Shown here piece by piece: positions 10,228-30,565 of a stretch of DNA of 64,000 bases. Position 1 is the stretch's first letter. Each line of letters begins with the position of its first letter. The stretch is from Scleropages formosus. Its lineage: Eukaryota > Chordata > Actinopteri > Osteoglossiformes > Osteoglossidae. The translations under genes were made by a program, and so were the position numbers. The notes beneath the pieces are model-generated. The model saw only the letters and a program-made list of their open reading frames with translations, was not told the DNA's origin and searched no databases. The stretch covers positions 7,914,863 through 7,978,862 of the forward strand of contig NC_041829.1 in the NCBI RefSeq assembly GCF_900964775.1. The letters run 5' to 3'.

Positions 10228-12176
10228 ATGGCTGCCGAAAAAGACAACAGCGCCGTGCTAACGTTTCTCCGAGGTTTAACGCTGCTGAAGCAAGGAGCGG
10301 AGGCTCGCGTTTACCGCGGGGAGTTTTTAGGGAAGCCGGTGATCGTAAAAGAGCGATTCCGGAAAGAGTATCGGCACCCGACACTGGACGAGAAGCTCAC
10401 GCACCGTAGGACCGTGCAGGAGGTGCGCTCCGTGCTGCGCTGCCGCAAAGCAGGTATCTGTCTCGCCAGTTTAGTTTACGCAGCTGAGTGTTTTTACTGG
10501 TGTAGCTCCGTGTGAGTTAGTCGATCAAGGGTACTTGTTGTACGCGTTGTAGAGTAGCATTGCGGTGGGGCTCGAACCAGTATCGTTTGGTTCGTAAGTT
10601 CGTGTCGACCTCTACCCTACGTGCTGCCGCTGACCAGCGGAGGGCGCTGTTGCTCGCTAGTGAATTTCGAGCGCGTAGTCAAAACTATATTTAAAAAAAG
10701 ACAAGAGAATATAATTTTAAAAATGTACAGGGTACTGAATTAAAGCTAAAATGTAAAAAATTGCAATTAAGATTTAGAGAACAAAAAAATGTGCAAGGTT
10801 TTGAATGTGCATTATTAATAAAGTGCAATGTGCAGCGCTGATGAATAACACGATACCACCAGGGTCCAAGTTAAAGTGTATGTTTCCATCATGTTGAGGA
10901 GTCTGATGGCCAGAGGGATGACTTTTGAGTCTGAGATCTGGATTCTACATTCTCTGCAGGCCTTTAGCTTTACATTATTATACCTCAGTTTGGGCCCGTT
11001 AGTCATGAAGGGTCTCTAAATTCCAGAACGATAAGGTCATCACGTCTCAGAACACCATATTTTTTAGAGGGTTTTTTTAAAACCACCATGCGATGTTATT
11101 CAACTTCAAAAATCCGTGAACAAATCGGTTGTCCCTCCCCGAAAGTTCTTGTGCAAGATTAATTAAGAAGGCGCAATTTAATTTGATCTTTTCGGGGAAA
11201 AACTCGAGCTGGGGGAAAGGCGTAGATCTGAGTGGAAAAGTATTAAACAAAATGCATTTACGTAAAGCTTTAAAAAAGTGTGTCCAATCTTGTCGGCAAC
11301 CCGTTCGTCCGCTGAGATGAATGCTGCTGTGTCCGTGATGACGCGCGCGCGCAGTGGTGAGCGAGTGGGACGTGTGAGGCCCGAACGCTCACGAACACCA
11401 AAACAAATGTGCGAAACGCTGCCGCAGGTTAGATTTAGTTAAATTTGTTTATTGGGATTTTTTTTTCCCCTACCTTTTTGCCTCAGCAATGCGCAAACGG
11501 AAGTACTTAGCGTTCGCATTGTTTGGAATGAAATAAAGAATCATGCGGGTAGCAGTCATCCGGTTAGGCATCGACGTCTTCTCTCTCAGGCGGTTCTTCA
11601 AACAGTGGGTTTCTGTTGTTTCTCAGCTTCTGATCAGCAATATGTTTATTCCAGCAGGTAATTTTGAAAAATTGTCTTGTTTCCTCTCCAGGCATCTCCA
11701 CACCCGTTGTCTATTTCGTTGACTACACGTCCCATTGCGTCTTCCTCGAGGACATCGTGGGGTCGGTCACGGTCAGAGACCACGTTAACTCTGCCCAGAG
11801 GTCAGAAACGGGCCGTGGCGGTCTGGAAGCTCTGGCCGGAAAGATCGGGCAGATTCTCGCCAGGATGCATGACGAAGATGTGATTCACGGCGACCTCACG
11901 ACATCCAACATGCTCCTGAGGGGGCGACCTGAGAGCGGGGAACCGGACTTGGTGCTGATCGACTTTGGGCTCAGTTACGCTTCGGCGTTGCCGGAGGACA
12001 AGGGGGTCGACCTGTACGTTCTGGAGAAGGCTTTCCTGAGCACGCATCCCAACACGGAGGCGCTCTTTGACGCGCTGCTTAAGAGCTACACGGCCGCTTC
12101 GAAGAAGTCGTCGGCCGTCATCGGTAAACTCAACGAAGTTCGATTAAGAGGAAGGAAGAGGTCCATGGTTGGCTAG
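10228..12176 (+). CDS. tp53rk: TP53-regulating kinase / Bud32-type kinase (KEOPS subunit)
   Basis: Small atypical kinase-ATPase of the KEOPS complex, which is needed for t6A modification of tRNAs that read ANN codons; it is also reported to phosphorylate p53. Exon 10228-10453 ([10 protein letters not shown] to the CRKAG junction) and exon 11692-12176 join in phase (GCA G|GC) to give 236 residues (human 253). The nucleotide-binding lysine is in [16 protein letters not shown]. The catalytic loop is [11 protein letters not shown], the metal-binding site is IDFGLS, and the family-specific stretch is [20 protein letters not shown]. The tail [11 protein letters not shown] is identical to the human end. 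The ATG has an A at -3 and a G at +4. The shorter length comes mainly from the N-terminus. Confidence 0.97.
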
Positions 12177-12323
12177 CGGCGAGTCCTCTTTAACAAAATT
12201 GGGGGCTTAACTTTGACTGAAAAGTACTGCTTTAAGGGTGCATATGTTATACGTTTCCTGTCTGCAATGCGAACGTACAACAAAAAGCGTTTCATCCTGT
12301 GTTGAAGACTTCAGTATCGCCAA

Positions 12324-12329
12324 AATAAA
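12324..12329 (+). terminator. Poly(A) signal of tp53rk
   Basis: AATAAA about 150 bases after the tp53rk stop codon. A second AATAAA occurs near 12405, which may be used alternatively. Confidence 0.7.
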
Positions 12330-12612
12330 GTGCAGTTCTTATACAGGGGTTGTTTGAACGGTGAGACGTGGTAAAGTAAATCATACCTGTCAACAACTTT
12401 TTCAATAAAAACATTATTGCCAATTTTTAGTGCGTTGCTACTTTAACTTGCTGTCATTGTGTGTCTCCCGGTGGCATTTGCTATCTTCTTACCACAAAAG
12501 GCAGACATCCCATAGGTAGCTACAGACGATTGTTTGGAAGCCTTTTCTCGGTCAGTCGTTTGAGTTATTGGAGCCTCGGCAAACCACAGTCCCGTGCTTT
12601 GAAATACGGTGG

Positions 12613-12860
12613 TGATAATTGTTACGTGAACCAGTTCACCGCAGAGGAGGTGACCCACTGCTGGTGCCCGAGAGCTTCTGGGCCATGGGTTCGAATCCAG
12701 CTCCGTTGGGATGAGTCTGAGGATGAATGAGTGGAATCCGGCCGGTAGCGCTTTTCTCCCACCGTGTCGCATCCTGGATGAAGGCTGCAGGCGTGTCACG
12801 GCATGCTCCTCGGTGTGGGGCGTGCCTCATCTCAGTCCCTCTCAGCTGGGGTGGGAACTG
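12613..12860 (+). mobile_element. tRNA-derived SINE, family C (diverged)
   Basis: A tRNA-like head ends in a near-perfect B box (gggttcgaatccagctccgt), followed by body sequence similar to the copy at 18033-18180 (gttcgaatctagctccatct). Boundaries are approximate. Confidence 0.55.
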
Positions 12861-13805
12861 GGTAAGTGTCCAAACTGGGAGAAAGAGGGTAAAACACATT
12901 AAAACAACTCCACAGTCCAATCCTGACAGAACGTGTTTGCCATGTTTGATGTATTTTCTAACCTCACCACCTCCAGTCACACCGCATGTTCCTCACAAAT
13001 TTTATGTCATTTGTTCTCCGCATCAGCGTGAGTCCGATGACGTCGAGAGCAGATGACGAAACGAGGAGGCCAAGGTTCATTACAGACACGGGTTCGACGC
13101 AGATCTGGTTCTGTTGCTGTAGGAGGCGACAGTCTAAACTGGTAGGTACGGCAGACAGTAACGGCACAGCTGCTGGTTTCGTTTAAACGGTTCTTTAAAT
13201 GATGACTTATCTACAGAAGAAAGTTACCTGGATATTCACTGTGATTACTGGGAACAGCACATACAGTACATGGATACACCTGACCTGTGCCTGGACACAG
13301 AAAACCATGAAAGATGAATCACAAGTTGTAAAAGCGCAAAAAAAACAAATACCCTGGTGTTTCGATCCACTTGTTGCTATGGTTACCACAACCATATAGA
13401 CGGGTGTCCGTAAGAGGTTCGGTTACTGTTTAACCTCCCCGCCCTCATTTTTCCAGATTAGGAAAATCAATAAGATAAGAAGAGAGGAACAGGCCTAACC
13501 TTTTGCCAACACCTCCTTCCTGTGCGTAGAGTGGGTCTGAACGACATGCTGCACTTTTCGCTCGCTGTGTAAGAAGTGGGAGTCACTTCGTTGTGAAGGA
13601 GCACGGAAAGACATGGTCAATGCGAACACCGAGGGCACCGCTGGCGTGGACGTTGCATGCGGTGAGTTTTCTACCGACGTCGCTAGAGGCGGCATGATGA
13701 TCCTCATACCCTTTCTGTTGGTTTTATTTTTTTTTTTTTAAAAAAAAAAAAAAAAGAAATGCAGCTTTCTTGTGGCATGAGTGTGATGGGCAAAATTTTT
13801 TTTGT

Positions 13806-13836
<31 letters not shown>

Positions 13837-16800
13837 TGATATTGAATCAAGATGCCATTTTGGGGAGTGTTTTGCTACCATTTACCTGAAGGCCATGTTG
13901 GGATGGATCGTAGATTTTTCACTTTTCCTCTGAATTTGCTTTATTATCTAAATACATTTAAGATGCATGTTTCAGGGATGGTCTTTTAAACCTGAGCTGC
14001 AAGAGATCTGCTTCTCCAACAAAGGACAGTGTTTACACGGGCCAGAACGCGTCCTTCCGTGCGGGTCAATCGCGTTTTTATTACTTTCCGAGACTAGATA
14101 AGATTCAAATCATATAATAAAAAATGATTACTGTTTGACAAAAGTATTACTTCTGCTTTGTGAATCCTAAAATTTTAAACACGTCTTTGCTGTTGATGGA
14201 ATTGTCGCCTCTGAGGTCCCTTCGGGTGCCTGAAAACAATTTATAATACAGATATTAAAATTTTGAGCAGAAGAGTGCTCAGGACCTTTGCATACCTAAC
14301 ACTACTATATAAAGCTTCTGATTTTGGTGTGTGAACTCAGGTTCTCTGCATGTTTGTCCTTTTCTCGCTGTAGTTGTTTTGTGGAGGTCGTCATCATGCA
14401 AAAATCTGAACAATTTCTAATGTCGGGCACAGGGAAAAATTAGATTTAATGAACGGATCGAAGAAAACAGGAGGGATTCTGTCCCCTTCACCGTAAAAGG
14501 ATTCGACACCAGTCTCCCCATCTGGTAATAACAGGTATACTTTTTATAGCCCCAATTCCGATTGAATGACTTGGTACCCTGAACACTGTAAAAAATGTTT
14601 GTACAGTGCTCCGCACATGTATTACTGTGAGTGTCGTGCATGTGGCGCTGATGTTTTTTCTTCGCTGCTTTCAACCGGCACTGAACAATAGTTCAGCTTT
14701 GCCTGTGAGATGGGAGGAGGCAGAAATGTGGCTCAGCCAAACCGCTGAGGTAGCAGAGCAGAATTTTTACCTCCTAATTTATCAGCCTATAAAGCTCCAG
14801 GGCTGTTCCTACAATTCAGGTGCATCAGTTTTTTTTTTTTTTGGTGACCCCTAGCGTAGAACCCTGAGCAACAAAGGACTTGGAACCGGGACCTGCGTGT
14901 AATTCCTTAAGTCTCAAAGATCTCGGTACTCTAGTATTGTACTGTACTACGTTTATTTTACTTTACCTGCTCCGTACAACTATTGCTGGAGTGAGTGAGG
15001 TTAGTCATTGCGCCCCTTTGCAGCTGTTTTAAGGAGCAATTTAGTTGAAATCATAGTGCTAAGGGGGGGTGGGGGCTGTGTCCCCCCAGTGTTGACACAA
15101 GTGTCCCTCCAACATTTCTATGTATCTCCACCGAGTGATACAGCCGTCAAGGTGTTACAGCACTGGTGTCATTTATGAATATGAACTTGCAGCTACAGGT
15201 CCTACAGCACCTGAGAGTAGAAAACAAACTTAAAGCAGTTAAGAGTCTCTGTTGGGGTTTTTTTTTTTTTTTTTATTTTTTAAATTCTGTTGCTTTGCTG
15301 ATCCTATTGGTATTCTGGTGGGTTCTGCTACCGTTACAGAGACTCGTGCTTGAATCCAGTTAAATGGAGGACATGACCATAACCATCGCTTTACGGTTCT
15401 TAGCATCCTGATTTAAAGTGCCAATTTCCAATGTGTGGCGGAGACCAGTACAGAGCGATGCCATGGTTTTTCTCACAGGGCCAGGACTGTTTTTTCAGCA
15501 GCACTTTGACCTCTGTCTTCAGGGACACACATTTGTTAATAATCAAAATTGCACAGTTCATGCAAGATCACACGGTTTATAGAACCTTTCTAGAACTGGG
15601 TGGCCAGGATAGGCGGCTCTCTTGGTGATGTAAATGATTTTGTCTGTGCCACCACGAGGTGTGCGTCTCAGGTGGCAGCGCCAGGAGGGCCACGCAAACA
15701 GCACTACTTCACCATGGTATCTATGAGTACTGTGGCTGAACAATCAAGGACACCTGTACCTGCCTCATAATGACAGCGGCACGACCAACCGCCACAACAA
15801 AAAGGTACATTGTCCTCGCTGATTTTCCCAAAACATTTCCCTTGAAGCAACATTCAAAATTATTGACTTGAAAGGCAAGAAGTGCTTAAAACGTATGTGT
15901 ATCTGGCACCGGTTACAGTACAAATATATGTAAATTTATTCCTTTTCTAGAAATTGTATTGGAGCCCGACATCGTCAGGGATCCATGCACTTCCCCTGCT
16001 CTGGAAAAACTCAGCTTGTGCTGTATTTGGTTTGCCTTCGATTCTCCTCGCCACTGTTTAGATTACTCATTTACAGTATACAGATCTGGTGGCAGAGGGA
16101 AGAGACCATGGATGGTGGGCTCAGGTGAGACCAGTGGAGGTTAGGGTTAGAGGGTCTGTGGCTAAGTCAGTTGCATCATTGTTGGGGGAATTTGATATTA
16201 GAGGCCGTTCGTTAAAGGCGGCGGAGAAGGCAAGCCAGGGGTTATGGCTGAAAAGAGAGCAGGGTAGTTGGGGTTGTAGGTTGGATGGAGATGTGTAATG
16301 CTGGAAAACTAGTCGCGGGTGGCTAGTAATGGGAAACAGCTGGCAGTGATTGAGGAGGCATGGCCTCTAGGGTGGTTTAAGTTGGTGGAGTGGTGCATTT
16401 GCACTTTCTGCTGGCAGGTATGGAGGTAAAGGTACAGCGTCTAGAAGGTATGTACCGAGCTCTGCTTTATCTGGTTGTTGAGTTAGCGGAGGTGCAGTAT
16501 TTGTTGAGGGTGAAGGGAATCTAACATGTGTATGGAGGGGGGTGGGTCTGGGACGCCAGACTGCACTGTTGAGCCTTCTGGAGGTGTCGTGGGCCTAATT
16601 CAGTGAAACGCTGACGAAGGGAGGTGCCCACTTGACAACCTCAGTGAAATACTCATGTTGGTACCCTGCTGGTTTGGTTTGTTGGCTTGCTTGGTGAGTT
16701 AGGCTTGGTTTGTTGGTGGGTTGGAGGAAGGTAGTTAAGCTTCTTGGTCTCGGGTCGTAGGATGTGTTCTCTGGCTTCATGCTGTTGGTTGGACTGGGTC

Positions 16801-17054
16801 TTTGTGTACAGCTGTTGAAAAATACGCATGGGGTAGAACATCTTGTCCTGTGTGTCTTGAATGTTACGTTGATTCTTTATCGATAACTGTGAACGCCGCA
16901 GGGCTGCGGCGGCCCGGAGCCGTATTACCCTGTTACCAGTTCACTCGAACACACATCTTTGGACTGTGGGAGGAAACCCGAGTATCCCTTGCTCGTGATT
17001 GTTTTGAGTTTTTGCCGTTTAGCCTCCTTATGTAAAGCATGTACGTGAGTTATG

Positions 17055-17275
17055 TATTTACATTTATTAATTTAGGTGACGCTTTTCTCGAAAGTGACTT
17101 ACAATGTTAGTCTGTCTACAGTTATCTACCCATTTATACAGCTGGGTAATGTTACAGGTGCAATTTAGGGTATGTACCTCGCTCAGAGGTACTACAGTTG
17201 GAGGCGGATCGACCTGCGACCTTTTGGGTCCAAAGGCAACGGCTCTAACCACCACACCGCTAGCTGTCCCAATGT
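17055..17275 (-). mobile_element. tRNA-derived SINE, family B
   Basis: Reversed copy. It starts from tail sequence 'atttaggtgacgcttttctc' and proceeds through 'ctacccatttatacagctgg'. It ends with the tRNA-like head (ccttttgggtccaaaggcaa, then ggctctaaccaccacaccgc). Confidence 0.8.
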
Positions 17276-18032
17276 ATAAATTTCACACAGCTTCTTTACT
17301 GATGAAGGATCTGCCGGAATCTGCAATATTGGGAATTTGCAGCTTTTCTACATGGCTGTTGGTTAAGTAAAGAAATGTACGCAAACGTAGAAGTAAACAG
17401 TCGCACCTCGAGATGTGACCGTTGGAGTTACGAGAATTCCACTTCACGAGCGCTTTCTTCATAAATTCTCAAATGGGATGTCGGTGCACCGTCAGCACAC
17501 TGGATGGCGCTCTGTTCCCTATTTTCCCAGTTGAACTGTTGAAAAAAACACTCTTAAATATCGATAAACTCTGCCGGTAGCTTCGTGGTTTCAGTGGAGC
17601 TTTTACGTAATTATTAGTTCTATGGCACGATTTCCATTACAAACATTCATCACTTTAAATAATTTAACATTTAAAACTGTAGCTACAATCGAATGTACCC
17701 ATAAATGTTTCCTAAGTCAAAAAAACACAAAGCTAAATAACTCAATAAAAATCATGCAACTGAACATCCCAGGGTCAAGTGCAATGTGAAGCGATAGAGG
17801 CCCTGAGCAGGGTACTTACCCTGAACTGCTCTGAAAAAACATGACCCAGATGTATAAATGGCTGTCGTTGTACGTAGCTTAGTTTAGCAAACATTTTAAC
17901 GTGGTTTGTTGAACCATCGGAGCAACCGCAATTACTGACCTGCAAAAATATAGAGGTTTTGTGTGATGCTATACATGCTGTGTGTATATATGGTACACCG
18001 ACCACTTGTTCATATTTGACGTTTCCGTGATT

Positions 18033-18180
18033 GCGGTGGCACAGTGGGTAGCGCTGGCGCCTCAAAGCTGTAGGTTCGAATCTAGCTCCATCTGGGTGGA
18101 GGTTACATGTTCCATGTGCTTTATTTCTCATGTGCTATCCTCCTGGGATAGGCTTGGGACCCGCAATAACCCTGCACTCC
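18033..18180 (+). mobile_element. tRNA-derived SINE, family C
   Basis: A clear A-box-like ggtggcacagtgggtagcgc and B-box-like gtaggttcgaatctagctcc are spaced as in a tRNA gene. The cloverleaf cannot be formed and a SINE body (cctgggataggcttgggacc) follows. Confidence 0.7.
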
Positions 18181-19429
18181 AGTCAGTAGGTTTAACAAAA
18201 AACCAAACCGGGTGCAGGTTCCGCTTTTTGTGCAGTGGAAGTGGGTGGATCCACGAGGCCCCGCCCTACACTCAACATCCAATAGAATACCTCGAAGAGG
18301 GCTCCATTTGCATATGTCTAACCACTGCTGGTGCACCGAAAATTCGAAATGCTTCTTCCATTAAATGTCCAAAAAATTTAGCGCTGCTGAAAAGCAAGTG
18401 TTTTGAGAAGATGTTTAGGATTACTGGAGATTATTTAATACTGATGGATGGGTATGGACATGAAGTGTCTATAATAGACTATATGCTGACCAACAGAGAT
18501 TGCAGAGAAACACCTGAGATGAGATGATTGATGGGCTTGATTCGGGGGGGGAAAAAACTTAAAATAAATGCTCACTCCTCTAATACAGCAGAGTTGGACA
18601 GAATACAGCAGGCCTGTTCAACTTTGGTCCAGGAGGACCGACTTCTGCAAGTTTTCCAGCGCTGTCGCGAAAGCGTTCAGTCGGTACAGAAAGTTTGAAT
18701 GAGATGTTTACGTTGCTGCTACAAAAAAAAACTGGACTCTGTGGTCCAGCAACGCAGCTGAATATCCCTGTTTATAGCAACATCTGTTTGTTTGTCAGCC
18801 GCATGCAGTCTGTTTATTGTGTAGATTGCTGAAGACAGAAGGCAGCTATAATAGCAGAAATGCTGATTTGTTCTGTATTTCAAAGGTATTCTCAGCAGTT
18901 AATGATTAGTTAAAGGTATTATCACGTTGTCAGTGATTGATTTACAGAAAGCTTTGGCGATAGTTATTGATGCAATTGTTTGCCTTCCTAAAGTATGAAA
19001 GGCTAATTTATTAACCGTTTATGGCCAGAAGTGAAAATGCTTAAACGTTTCTTTATTTGGAAAATAATAGAGCTTTTGTGCAGCCTGTACCTCGTTTTAA
19101 CAACCACCGAGGCCGTTCGGGCGAAGCGAAACAGGGTACACCTGTGAGTTCTTCCTGCTGTGGCCGTTGTTGGCTATTTGCATGTTCGCGGTCGTTGCCA
19201 CATTCAGGCAGCGGTGCGGAGCCTACATGCGGATTTACTTTGAGACAACTGTCCTGAAACAGCTGTAAAACTATCAGTATAATGTACTGTTTCTTGTCTT
19301 TAAATGTGTTTGTGGCATTTTTACAGTGGATCCACATTCCTGCACTGGCCAAAAAAAAAACATTCTAATGCCAACTAGGTGTTTCCATGTAAGCGTGTGA
19401 TTTTTTTTCCGAAGCACTTCCGTGATGAG

Positions 19430-19800
19430 CGTTGGCAAAGTGGTGCAGCGGGTGGCTCGAGTGCACAGGTTGAGGTTTATTGCTGATGTTTTTAATTTCT
19501 TCATCTGTTTGTTCTTTTCGTAGCCAGGGCGCCTCACAGCTCCAGCTCTATGGCTTTGAACCGAGGCTCGTCTCTCTGTCTCTCGGTTCACGCGTTCTCT
19601 CCGCGTTTCTGTGGGTTTGCCCAGGGTGTCGTTTCCTCCTACGCTCCACGCGCACGGTGCAGCCGATCTGGTGACTCCAAAGGGCCGTGCGAGTACCCTG
19701 CAGTGGCCTGGCGTGCTGTTAAGGGTGTCCCTTACCCCCTACCCCATGTCTCCAGGGATCGGCTTGGGATCACCTTCAACGGGACGGTCGTCCAAATGAC
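19430..19800 (+). mobile_element. tRNA-derived SINE, family C, diverged or interrupted
   Basis: The head is ggcaaagtggtgcagcgggt. Later come gcgcctcacagctccagctc with ggctttgaaccgaggctcgt as a weak B box. The body phrases are cagggatcggcttgggatca and a 'gtttctgtgggtttgcccag' segment. The extra sequence between head and B box suggests an insertion or two nested copies. Confidence 0.5.
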
Positions 19801-21784
19801 TCCATGTAGTGGATGACCAGAAAAGACTGGGCTGTGTAAACCTCAGCCGGTTAGCAATCCGTTCCAAAACAGGACAGTGGTAATTAATAAGAAATGAATA
19901 TTTAAAATCTAGGAGGTTTTCCATGTATTTCAAATCCCATAGCACCGTGTTTGGGACTGTGCCTTGATTCATCGATTCAAATGAATTTTTGCGTGGCTTC
20001 CTACTTGCATATCTCCGTCTGCCTCATTCAGGCAGGTATTTACCGGTGTGAAAACTGCTGTGTTAAGCGTGTTGTTGCAGTCCTCCTTTCCCTCTTATCA
20101 ACAGCGATGTGCAACAGCGCCATAAAGGTAACCTGTTCCGGGTGTACCGCTCTATTAGAAGCACTCGGTACACCCCAGTGTCGTCCAAACCCTGAGCAGG
20201 CCGAGCAGTTGGAAAGAATCGATCTGTTCAGATCATTCCGTTTTCTGCCTCTTTCTCTGACCCACTCTCTGTGGAGTTGTAGCTCGGGCACAGAAAAGGG
20301 CGACCGAAGCACATATTCGGTGTGATTTTAAATGGAGCTTGATCACCTGTGAAGAGCGAGTCGTGAGCGAGGGACTTGGTTCATGATAAATAAGCGGCAA
20401 ATTTAGATGGGGGTCTCTTGTATTGTAGTCTCGGCATCTCCGAGTGAGAATGCCATATGCTCCTTCCCTGTCCGTCACATTCTGGAACGCGCCGGTGTTG
20501 TCGGCAGAAAGTCGGCGTCCGGAGTGTCGGCGGGTGCACCCGCGGACGAGATGGAGCAGATGGCATATTTGAGATCTTACAGTGGATAATTAGTATTCAC
20601 TAGATGGAAATGTGTCAGCGGGCCAAAAAATTCAGCTCGTTTATTTGCGTTTCCAGTTATCTTCGGTTCAGAAACGATGTCTAAAATGATCTGCCCGGGG
20701 AAAAACATCACCACAAATGCAATCTATAGAAATGAGACTTAATTCCATATTGTAAATTGACAGGAATTGAATGGTGAGCGGGTGTGTAAATGAATATGTT
20801 GGAGCGCATTTCCGACAAACCGCGAAGGGTAAGTAGGTACTGTGGCGCTGCTGAAATTTTACATCCAAGATGTGGTGAGTCATTCCGTGCTCTTTGTCAT
20901 ACCAAAGGCAGCTTTCAGGGTCTCTTCTCCATGAATCATTTGGCAGAGTGTGGTGTACAACATGACTCTAATCTTGTAGATTATGTTTTATTGGGCCTAA
21001 TATTGCTGTTCTCAGGGTTTCTTGGAAAGATGAAGATGCGAGCCGAGATACGGCTCTTAATGGCGAGGCAGATAAGATACTCTCCGCAGGGTGCTGACGG
21101 GCCGCACACACCTCGGGCCATTCGACAAAACCGTTTTCGAAAAGAATTTTGTTTTAAGGGGAAAAAGACAGTAAAGCCACGAGTCGGGTAAATGGCTGCG
21201 ACAGTCCTGTGCCTCATAGCTGGTAGTTTACTGCAGTAAAATGGTTTTAGTGTTGCTGATATTTCTTAAAATGACTTTGTTCTGGATTTTATTGTTGTTT
21301 GTTACCCTATACAATTAGAACTGAACATGCTTTATGGACATGATAAAACGGTCTCTTATCGGGCATCATACACCATATCGGTTTTTTCAGTGCGGAAATC
21401 TTACTTGAAACCTTGAAATAGACCTTCCTGGGTGGCGTTTACCTCTGTACACCACTGGCTTATTCATTGTAGAAATGAAATTTCATCTCGTACACATTTA
21501 TAGACACTAAAAATAGTGGATATTGTGTAATTTAAAAGAGCCACTCAGTACACACACACTGCTATTGTGTTGCCAGTGTTGGCCAGATGCAACACAAGGT
21601 GTAATATAAGAAAAGTTTAGGTCACTTTAATATGATATGAATTTAATGGCACTTTGAAGCTGCCTCTTTTTTTTTTTGATCTGGTAAAATCGAGTGTTGC
21701 GGGAAATGGGGTGTTTGGGTGGGGGTACGGTAAACACCAGCTCGCCAAAAATAGAAAACGGCCCCGGCATCGTCCACGGCGTCG

Positions 21785-22035
21785 CCGGCTAAATATTAAC
21801 AAAACAATTACCATGCCCTTTACCTGGGAGGAGACTGGCCCGCAGCCTCAGTCATTAGCAGAATGTACTCCTCCTTGGACCTGGTGAGATAGTGATGTTC
21901 ACTGACTGCAGGGAAGGCCTATCAAGGAGGAGTGTGTGCTTCTGTGTGTACCTGAGTGCGGGAAGGTGTGAGCCAGGAGTGAGGTCACGTTCGTCGACGC
22001 GGTCGAGTCTCGCGCCCGCCGTCAGGTAGCCGACG
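21785..22035 (+). promoter_or_regulatory. Candidate proximal promoter of the HNF4 gene
   Basis: This is the 250 bases before the AF-1-coding exon. It contains ctaaatattaacaaaacaat, loosely like an HNF1 or forkhead half-site, and gcctatcaaggagg, loosely like a ONECUT site. It corresponds in position to the mammalian HNF4A P1 promoter, which drives the isoform starting with the same AF-1 exon. The matches are by eye and weak, and no TATA box is evident. Confidence 0.3.
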
Positions 22036-28868
<6,833 letters not shown>

Positions 28869-29013
28869 CCTCTTCACAGCCTGCAGCCTTTTACTGTTCT
28901 GGTTTCATTGCTGTTCAGTGGAGCAGAAAATACCCATGTAAATAATTTATGGTATGACTTTGTGAAGTTTTTCCAAAAGCAGCTTTTAAAATGTTTAGTG
29001 TTTTCCAAGTGGT

Positions 29014-30565
29014 TTTATTCATTAGCATGAGCTAGGTTAACTAAATACTGTTATGCTTAAGTACCAATACAAATAATTAAGTGGCATTCTGATAAGCAGA
29101 GTAACAAAAAATACCCATCTTCAGAAGCAAATTTTTTTGTGTGGGTAATTTAATACATTCCTTAGTATGGCCTAAACTGTTCTACAGTAGCAGTGAGTAG
29201 AAACTAGTGACCAAGTTTGTGGTTAAACAAATCACTTTAACATAACTTATACAGCAGATGACAACTTTAGACATTGGAGCACAGCCAGCCATCATATTAA
29301 TAGCCTGGAAGAAATACACATATGCAAGTAGAAATCTTTCACAAATATTTGGCAAAAACATACAAAATAGCAGTATTGTTAAAGAACACACATCTTTGCG
29401 ATATGTCTTGCTTTACAACCAAGAATTTAAAGTGCACAATTGACAAATCCAGTCACATAAGGCATGAAGTGCTGGACCCACCACAAAAACATCAGGAATC
29501 AAAATTTGCAACTGGATGTTGCACTTTCACAATGTCAGTTTATGTTTTGTCATTTCTAAACAAAAAAAAGAACCAAGAAAGAGCACCATGTGCAACAGTG
29601 TCACACACATACACAATGCTCATGAAGAGCTTCAAAATGTAGGTACTAGGACAACTTACAATCGGCCCTGCATTTTGGATCATGTTTAAAAACAGATGAA
29701 ATCAAATCTTACTCCACACTTAGTTCTGCTTTGTAGAGGAGGAACCTGTGTGAGTAAGAACTCCACATAGAAAAGCTACAGCAGTTCAAAAACGCTATAG
29801 ATTTGTACAAATTGTAGGACACACACACACACTAAGTGCTGGTCTGTCAGTTTAACAAACAGATGGCAGAAGTCCACAGCCATTGAAATGAGCAATGGTT
29901 TTTCAAGAACTAAGCACTGCTAAATCAACTTAGATTTCTAAATTTAAATAAGGCAAAACAATTTAAACATTTTGGGTATACAAACTGTGCTCTATTAAAA
30001 ACATTACATGCTACCTCACATTCACTTGAGACATTGTAAAATCTAGGCACATCATCAGGACACCCCCCCATACTAAAGAAGAAAAGTTTTCTTCCCTTAC
30101 AAAAACACAGTGAGTCTGCTGAAATGAAGAATAAACAAAACTGCAATTTGTTCACTACTCCTGAACACTGCACACTCCATTCACAAACTTTGCATAAAAA
30201 CAACAGGTAAGTGCAACTAAAATGGTTTGGAATCAATTTAACTGAACCTGTATGTTCACCATTTGATATCAAAAGATCTTATGTCTACAATGTACATTCT
30301 ACAACTAAGTCTTTGGAATTGAAGATGTTTTCCCCACCAATATGTTCACAGGATTTAGCTATAAAAGAAAAAAAAAAAATCCTATACCTCTAAAAAATTA
30401 AAAGCCTTTAAGTATCTAGTGATGGAACATGTGTAATATGTAGGCAAAACGGCATTCATTACTTTGTACTTTAAAACTACATAAGAAATGATAAATGCTC
30501 AGTGACTTTCAAAAAAATGTGAATGCTTTGGCCCTCGAGGCAGTACAGTGGGGACTGTAGTGAGT
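29014..30565 (-). other. serinc3: Probable serinc3 3' UTR; overlaps the end region of HNF4
   Basis: AT-rich sequence without open frames lies between the two convergent stop codons. The first canonical AATAAA on the - strand after the serinc3 stop, within this interval, is at 29019-29014, which would give a 3' UTR of about 1.55 kb. No canonical signal for HNF4 is evident before about 30132, so the HNF4 and serinc3 transcripts may overlap or HNF4 may use a variant signal. Confidence 0.45.

Larger units (their letters stand above)
12410..21784. other. 9.4-kb gene-free interval upstream of HNF4
   Basis: No exon chain, domain or long open frame could be supported on either strand. It holds several tRNA-derived SINE copies (12613-12860, 17055-17275, 18033-18180 and 19430-19800), T/A homopolymers at 13731-13755 and 13798-13830, and GT-rich low-complexity sequence near 16660-16740. 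Part of a common fish repeat lies at 16895-16990. The rest looks unique. Because HNF4 lies immediately downstream, distal enhancers are plausible here but cannot be seen directly. Confidence 0.6.

Noticed and set aside
12443-13186. Gene on either strand downstream of tp53rk
   Set aside because: The frames cover a diverged SINE and unique sequence with no consistent splice sites or recognisable protein.
18033-18105. tRNA gene
   Set aside because: A and B boxes are visible, but the arms do not pair into a cloverleaf and a SINE body follows. The same applies to 12613, 45743 and 58785.
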